Origin: Crambe crambe
Lineage: Eukaryota > Porifera > Demospongiae > Poecilosclerida > Crambeidae
DNA length: 64,000 nucleotides
Reading direction: 5' to 3'
Assembly: GCA_963924555.1 (NCBI GenBank)
Contig: OZ004582.1
Location: forward strand, 9,147,927 to 9,211,926
Below are positions 58,601-64,000 of this stretch, piece after piece. The position numbers and the translations under genes were made by a program. Each line of letters opens with the position of its first letter. The first letter of the stretch is position 1. A model generated the notes under the pieces. It was not told where the DNA came from, did no database searches, and was given only the letters and a program-made list of their open reading frames with translations.

Positions 58601-61600
58601 GATCAAATGGAATCACGCCTTACCATCTTCCATAGAAGATTTTGCCTTAGAGGTAGGTACATTTTCCTTCCTGAGATATGGACGAATTTTAAAAAATGAC
58701 GGCACTGACCGTGAAGAAATATCATACTCCTTCCTGTGTGGTGCATTATATAATAATTATTTATATAAATTATCTGAAAATTCTGCTCCTGTAAGTTGAT
58801 ATATCCATACATAATGTATAGAGTAGAGATAAGATAAACTCCCTGTAATTAGATGTGCGTACGTATGATGGACTGAATACGTGTGAGGTAGGTTGTCTTT
58901 ATTAACATATGATGTCTCTTCTTCTATCTCTTGGGTCCTTCCGTGTTCATATGCTGGCTGGTTGACACTCCTAATTCGTGATATTTCTTCTTCTGGTTCT
59001 TCAATTCTTATGGATTTTCCTCCAATGGCTGACTGGATACCAGTACTGACGGGGGTGAAATACTTGGGGAAGAGATGGGATTGGATGGTGGAAGGATGGA
59101 AGCTAAGCTTAGGTGGAGCAGGGGTCCATAGTAGACTAAAATTAATAACAACAACAACAACAACAACAAAAACAATATGTAACTTTGAATATCAACCAAT
59201 ATTTGTACAAGATGACAATCAGTATTTCCTGTAATCTGTAATTATAATCTTACCTTGAGTGATCCTGCATGATATCTTTCTGTGTTCCAGTGAGACACAT
59301 ATCCCTACTCGACCCCAACTGTGTTGTCAGCTCCACCCTGGTCACTTTAGCAGACTGTGAGGACTTCGAGCCCACTACCTCCACCTTACTCTTTGACTCA
59401 TGCACCACCCCTTTGGATTTCTCCTTCAATTTCTTCTGACTTTGTAGAACTGATCTGTCTTTTACTCGCTTTAAAGATGATGAGGAAGGTGCTCCTTCTT
59501 GATAGGGTTCTCCTTGGATTTTTCTCAATTTTTCTTTAGCTGTATTGATGAGACTCATGCTCTCAACTTCAGCTGTAAATACACTGGAAGCAGTGGCAGG
59601 TGTAGAACTACGATGAGACGTGCTCTTCTTCGAGTTGACTGGAAGAGTTTCATATTGAGACAGGGGCTCCTTATCTGACATTTTATCTTCCTTTTTATCA
59701 GAAATTGATTCAGATTCAATAGTTAATTCACTCTCTTCATCCAATACACCACTTGTTATATCTATCGGTTTCAAATGTCCATATTTAGATAATACTTGCA
59801 AAGAGGGTGGAAGTCGAGGGTAAATTGGTGCAGTGCAGAAATGGTGTATACGTAGGTGCTTGATCACACCCCCTTTACCAGTTTCAGCTTCCCATTTTGA
59901 AAGGAACGTAGCTTTTGCATCTCCTGCTGACTGACTGTGCTGTTTAGAACTAGAGGCTGGTATCCGAGGCGAGATGAGTTTTCCTCTCACTCTCAAAACA
60001 TCTTCCAATGAAACTGGGCCCTTAGAGAATGCCAAGAATGACTACAAGTAATAAGTATTATTTACAATAAAAGACAATCTAAAGTGTACACTCTATTCTC
60101 CAAAAGAGAACAACCTCTCTACACAGGACAAAAGGAAGTTCCCAAGTGTGTCCATTATTTGGTGTAATTTAATGGGATAGGTGGAAGGGGAAGGGGGTTA
60201 CTTCAGCTGTTATATGTAGGTTGAATCAGAGTGATATTTGGGCTCACTGAAACTCATGATGTTACAACATATCACCATGATAACTATTACACAGAGGGAA
60301 CACCGTATTCTTGGAAATTAATTGCTCTAAACACTGAATTTTATGCTTGACTCACAGCTAAAGCTTCTTGGGGAGTACCCACTTTCCCACTTAGCAAATG
60401 GTGTATTGTTTCCTCCATTTCCCAGTCTTTGGCTGTTGTGGTGGTCCTTGCAGAAACCTCTTCTCCCTTCGATTGCGATTGAAGTGATGTGATTTGAGAC
60501 TCAGCTTCATCCTTGGCTGTTTCTTTGATTGACTTTCCATCACCTGAAATTGTGCTTTCATGAGAACTCACACTACCATTATCACCATCACCATTGCTAC
60601 CACCATCATCATCGCCGTTGCTACCACCATCACCATTGCTACCACCATCATCATCGCCGTTGCTACCACCATCACCATTGCTACCACCATCACCATTGCT
60701 ACCATCACCGTCACTACCACCATCACCACCACCATCACCATCACTACCAAAACTACCATCGATGTCACCATGACCATCACTATGACTACCACCACCACCA
60801 TTACCATCCACATTATCATGACTATCACTATCATTGTCAACATCACCATGACAACCACGATAACCACTTTCTCCATCACCATGATCACCACGATAACCAC
60901 TTCCTCCATCACCATGACCACCATCGCTAATACTACCAAGAAACTCCCTTGAAGTTCCAGCATGCTCAGAAACAGCCTCAGAATCTCTACTACTGTAACT
61001 TATTCTACCATCCTCTGTAAGCTGTGACTCGCCTTGAACTGAACCACTAGATGTTTTTGGTTCTAAATCCTCAGCTACAGTAACCTCATTCAACCATGAA
61101 GAAGTAATCATATGCTTTTCTGAAGAAGAAAAGAGAAGATCGATATTCAATTTAGACTGTGGAAGCATTCTAGGACTATCCTCTCTCTCTTGTGGTTGGA
61201 GAGAGGATAAATTTTGTGAGCTACTGCCGTCATCAAGATGAGACTCTGAAGGAAGAGAAAAAGTCATCCCCAGACTAGATAGACTACCTGAAAATGGATG
61301 ATAGCCAGTAATGGTGGTCGACATGTCACCTTTCATAGTTGAAGGAACAAAGTATGATGATGAAGACGATGCTGGTTGTGAAGACAAAGAAGATGCATTT
61401 TGAGAATTGAGTAGATGAGGTGGAGATGCAATTTCAAAATGAGGTGGAGATTTGTGTGATGTAACATGTTCGGTAAAGACTCTGAAAGGACTTCTAGCTT
61501 CATGACTCGAAGTGCCAGATGTGAGAGATCTGTCCCCTGTTGACTCAACTGGTAATTCCATATCATTTTTAGGCTCTTCTGTGATAGTAGACTCACTAGA

Positions 61601-62906
61601 GGCACCAGCTTTATCAATTATAACAATTGGGGATCGTAAATCTGTTTTTTCTTCCTCATCTGTGACTAATTCACTCCTGCTCTGGGCCTGGCTACTTATC
61701 GGAGTTTCTTGACCAATAAAATCAAGATTTTGATCGATTTCTGGTTGAAATCGCATGTCTATGTCCAGCTTCAGAGTACCAGTCTGATTGACTACAACTC
61801 TACCAATGCTATCACAATCACTTGTCACCATTATCTCGGCTTTTTTATGGCAAGACTCTGATTCAGTATTAGCTGTGATGCTTTTGGTAATAATATTGTC
61901 ACTGGACATGCTGCTGAAGGAGATCTTATCTTCAGTATCACTTATATTGTCATGCTCATCCCTCTCTGGTTCAGAATTCCATTTCTGACTTGAATTAATT
62001 GAGCCATCTTTGTGATCCTGAGACAACACCTGTGACCTAACATTTTGCTCAGATAGAAAAGATTCATCACTCTTCTCACTTGCAGTGTCCAAAGATGATG
62101 TGATGTCGCTGCCTGGAGTTGTGCTAGAATAGCTGCTCTGAATCTCATAGTCTAGTTCTGATACAAAATACTTCTGATAATTGGATCGCAAGGGCTGGCT
62201 TAGAGGAATGTCAACTGGAGTAACATTCCTTTTATTCCGGTGATCTTGATCCGTATCAGCAACTGACATGTCTTCCTGTTCAACAATAGATGCAGTGCAA
62301 CTTTCTTTGGGTCTATCTGGTTTACATCTTAATGGTTGCTTGGCTACTTTTTTCTTGAATGGTTCTTGCTTAACTGGAAGTTGTTGCTTGGAATAGGAAA
62401 CTGGGATACTTGTTTGTAATGAACTAGTTATAGCAAATTTGACTTTTTGTGCCGAAGTATCAATTTTTTCGTAGTGTTTCTTGTTCCTTGGTTCACTCAC
62501 TTTACTCGCTCTTTGTGGATCTCTCAGCTATAAGTTTATAATCCATATAAACCACACAGTGTCAAAGTATAAACTCACCTTGGATGGTGGTCTGGCCTTG
62601 GATGAAACATGGTCATCTCTAGGTTGTGAAGGAACTGGTAACTGAGTTTTAAGCATATCACTCTGCGTATTCATATAGTCAAGCTTTGCCTGCATTATTG
62701 CAGAATAAACTACTGTACCATGTATGCATGTTAATGGATGAGTATATCCATTCATTATATATTTCTCACTTACTTTTTTCCTGACAACTTCCAATTCTTT
62801 CTCCAATTGCAGCTCCTGCTTCCTACTGCCACCATATTTCCTGTTATAATAATGATAGAATTAGCTCTAGCTAGGGCAGTAGCATCACTTACCCAAGTGA
62901 TGCCAT
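49639..62906 (-). CDS. Large tetratricopeptide-repeat protein, TTC6-like
   Basis: 33 exons, 2522 aa, fully in phase. Exons (high to low): 62906-62893, 62840-62774, 62689-62579, 62527-60356, 60041-59254, 59135-58863, 58733-58624, 58571-58366, 58081-57961, 57727-57600, 57441-57386, 57197-57129, 57075-56903, 56832-56567, 56466-56356, 56133-56028, 55760-55561, 55374-55268, 55204-55105, 54982-54771, 54560-54353, 54182-54108, 53856-53719, 53586-53458, 52893-52699, 52087-51870, 51739-51598, 51458-51324, 51154-51102, 51042-50908, 50842-50614, 50480-50081, 49760-49639. The N-terminal half is Ser/acidic, disordered, with a Gly-Asp-Ser repeat. The C-terminal half is a long TPR solenoid (A-LDP, AHFNRGN, AYLCRAEAY units). 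TPR arrays scaffold protein complexes. The TTC6 assignment rests on layout and the long C-terminal repeat array; another TPR family is possible. The first exon is only 14 nt. Confidence 0.78.
52194..52221. repeat. Poly-G tract
   Basis: About 28 consecutive G within an intron of the TPR gene, directly before a minisatellite. Confidence 0.9.
52222..52640. repeat. Minisatellite, about 41-bp unit
   Basis: Roughly ten imperfect units built from AAGGCATAGTGGCAAGACAT and AAGGCATAGGGGGAAGAACT half-units fill the intron between the exons at 52893-52699 and 52087-51870. The short protein-like frames here (PLCLQFFP repeats) are artefacts of the repeat. Confidence 0.9.
53036..53396. mobile_element. 361-bp inverted-repeat element in a TPR-gene intron
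   Basis: The left end TAGTCTGGCATAGCACCACC and its inverse at the right match over about 70 bp with few differences (through CAACGAGTTGTGCCG). It is flanked by GGATGTATT and GGATGCATT, a 9-bp duplication with one change. The TAGTCT end and 9-bp target place it with the elements at 5275 and 5819. No ORF. Confidence 0.85.
53950..54047. repeat. Mariner-like MITE, short form
   Basis: CAGTGGAATAAAACAC on the left, ATAGAGGTTCCACTG on the right; interior AT-rich. In an intron of the TPR gene. Confidence 0.65.
55830..55990. repeat. Near-complete internal region of the MITE family
   Basis: AATGAACACACTTGGGACCC, then CCTTTGTAGAGAGGTTGTCC, TACAAAGGTACTTTTAGATT, and TTTATTGGAGGTTCAT. This is the best preserved copy of the interior and serves as the reference for fragments elsewhere. 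In an intron of the TPR gene. Confidence 0.75.
58096..58235. repeat. MITE, reverse orientation, in TPR-gene intron
   Basis: GAGTGGAAGCTGCAATAAAG, then GGACAATCTAAAAGTACATC and AAGTGTGTCCATTATTTG; the inverse order of the 55830 copy. The right end is decayed. Confidence 0.65.
60066..60165. repeat. MITE fragment, reverse orientation, in TPR-gene intron
   Basis: AAGACAATCTAAAGTGTACA, CTCTCTACACAGGACAAAAG and AAGTGTGTCCATTATTTGG; both outer ends are decayed. Confidence 0.6.
60578..60940 (-). repeat. Coding Gly/Asp/Ser repeat in the TPR protein
   Basis: GGT-GAT trinucleotide-rich units of 9-27 bp encode SNGDGG and DDDGGSNGDGG repeats within the large exon 62527-60356. All six frames are open over much of it because of the repeat, but only the frame continuous with the exon is coding. 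Likely disordered, acidic and length-variable. Confidence 0.85.
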
Positions 62907-63117
62907 TACAGAGTAGCACAACTTTTATATACAGCAACGGGAGCTAGGTAGTTGGAATTGTTCTATGCGGATATATTCTTAATAGCGCGCACCAACTACA
63001 GTTACCTAGGTAACCAAGCCCCGCCCCGTCTATCTACCACATGTACATATACATACCATGTACCAATTGGCCAGATATACGCGCGTGCGTGAGCCTTCTG
63101 GCAGCATTGTGTTCGAA
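62907..63117. promoter_or_regulatory. Divergent promoter interval (TPR gene / PIGQ)
   Basis: 211 bp between divergent ATGs, locally GC-richer than its surroundings (CCCCGCCCCGTC, GCGCGTGCGTGAG) and without a clear TATA. A shared promoter is inferred from position. If PIGQ has an upstream exon the interval would differ. Confidence 0.45.
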
Positions 63118-64000
63118 ATGAAAAGACTAACCACTACTTTATACGAGAGAAATCTTCTCTACCAGCAACTTCACTTCAAATACGCTGCATTATTGTACTT
63201 CTACTCAATTTCACAAAAACATGGAGCCAAGGAAGGTGGAAGGTGGTGGAAAATAGCTTTAACCCTTTTATTCTTTACTATCTACCTCATTGACTATATA
63301 ATGGGTGCCATTATTCTCTTCATACTCGTGCAGAATCCAGCTCTCAAAGCTGAGATTATAGAGAGGCTGTCGCTGTATACAAGCACAGTGTTGGAGTGGT
63401 CAAGGCAATACATCACTTGGCTAATGGGTGTCCCTTGGGGTATAAAACTCAACACGCCTTTGAATAACTTCATGGGGTCTCGATATTTGTACATACTGGA
63501 CTTATGGAAGCTATTCTACTCTGAATTCATTTCTCTGTATATCACAGTGTTCTTAAACTTGCTCTTATTCCTACTTCCTCTTGGAGTAACTGTATCCATT
63601 ACAGCAATGCACGATTTTCTAAAATTCCTAAATCTCTGTCTCATCTGTTTTTTCATCATATCAAGCCGGATATGTACTCTCCAGATCTCAGCAATCAAAT
63701 CCCTCGGTCGACTCTTCATGGGAAAGAAGTGGAACATTCTTCGGGAGCGGGTAGACTCCTACAATTATGATATTAATCAACTGCTTATTGGCACCATCAT
63801 TTTCACAATTCTCCTCTTTCTTCTTCCCACCACGGGTATGTATATGTTAGTCTTCCTTTATATGAGGATATTACAATTTGCCATCCAATTTATTCTTCGA
63901 GTGTGTGCTGTTTTTATCAACAGACTGACTGTGAAGACCATAGCTATCCTCGATTCAAATTTGCAAGATCAAGCGATAACTAAAGCGAAGGTGTTTATAG
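63118..64000 (+). CDS. PIGQ: GPI N-acetylglucosaminyltransferase subunit Q, 5' part
   Basis: Open from the ATG at 63118 to the window end (294 codons), so the 3' part is missing. PIGQ stabilises the GPI-GlcNAc transferase complex, which starts GPI-anchor synthesis on the cytosolic face of the ER. The signature is strong: LMGVPWGIKLNTPLNNFMG, then SLGRLFMGKKWNILRERVDS, YNYDINQLLIGT and ILLFLLPTTGMY (human PIGQ has RLFRGKKWNVLRQRVDS and LLFLLPTT). Several hydrophobic helices precede it. The frame is also open upstream of the ATG without another Met before a decayed region, so a further N-terminal exon cannot be excluded; mammalian PIGQ has a longer N-terminus. Confidence 0.92.
   Translation, partial: MKRLTTTLYERNLLYQQLHFKYAALLYFYSISQKHGAKEGGRWWKIALTLLFFTIYLIDYIMGAIILFILVQNPALKAEIIERLSLYTSTVLEWSRQYITWLMGVPWGIKLNTPLNNFMGSRYLYILDLWKLFYSEFISLYITVFLNLLLFLLPLGVTVSITAMHDFLKFLNLCLICFFIISSRICTLQISAIKSLGRLFMGKKWNILRERVDSYNYDINQLLIGTIIFTILLFLLPTTGMYMLVFLYMRILQFAIQFILRVCAVFINRLTVKTIAILDSNLQDQAITKAKVFI

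Noticed and set aside
60529-60963. His-rich, Thr/Ile-rich and Val/Met-rich ORFs on both strands
   Set aside because: Off-frame readings of the GGTGAT coding repeat in the large TPR-gene exon; only the Gly/Asp/Ser frame is continuous with the exon.

Overview
The window is intron-dense, AT-rich metazoan DNA. It has canonical GT-AG introns, many shared intron phases, and intergenic gaps often under 250 bp. It is littered with TAGC-repeat motifs, long homopolymers and short inverted-repeat elements. The gene content suggests a sponge, probably a demosponge: a tandem family of cysteine-rich multipass proteins of a kind I associate with sponges, proteinase K-like S8 proteases in tandem, and DRAM-family expansion. 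The species call is inference. Exon models were built by hand from splice consensus and frame; each full-length model closes in frame with no internal stop.

Layout. 1-794 (+) is the 3' end of EMC10. 1113-1946 (-) is SDHAF2, head-to-head with the first of five DRAM-like genes (+) at 2001-4850, 5066-9911, 11282-15102, 16054-19574 and 20571-23860. The intergenic stretches of this array carry broken copies of the terminal exon of the first gene, one of them fused to a 45-codon HSP90 fragment and another lying in an inverted block. 24975-27872 (-) is a compact TANGO1/MIA3-like gene: signal peptide, MIA-type SH3-like domain, Thr-rich linker, membrane segment, coiled coil. 28112-32592 and 32833-36847 (-) are two tandem secreted S8 proteases with I9-type propeptides and intact Asp/His/Ser. 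38431-48780 (+) alternates three intact single-exon multipass genes with two pseudogenes that share the same internal inversion. 49639-62906 (-) is a 33-exon, 2522-codon TPR protein, TTC6-like. 63118-64000 (+) is the 5' part of PIGQ, head-to-head with it.

Mobile DNA is the other major content. One class has ends beginning TAGTCT or TAGCCT and 9-bp target-site duplications. Several insertions are proven by comparing paralogous introns, and one is nested inside another. A second class has CAGTGGAACC-type ends and TA target duplications, so it looks Tc1/mariner-like; it occurs in many introns and gaps.

Functionally the region mixes endomembrane genes (EMC10, TANGO1-like, PIGQ, DRAM-like) with a mitochondrial assembly factor. 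There is no evidence that they form one pathway. I saw no tRNA, rRNA or CRISPR.
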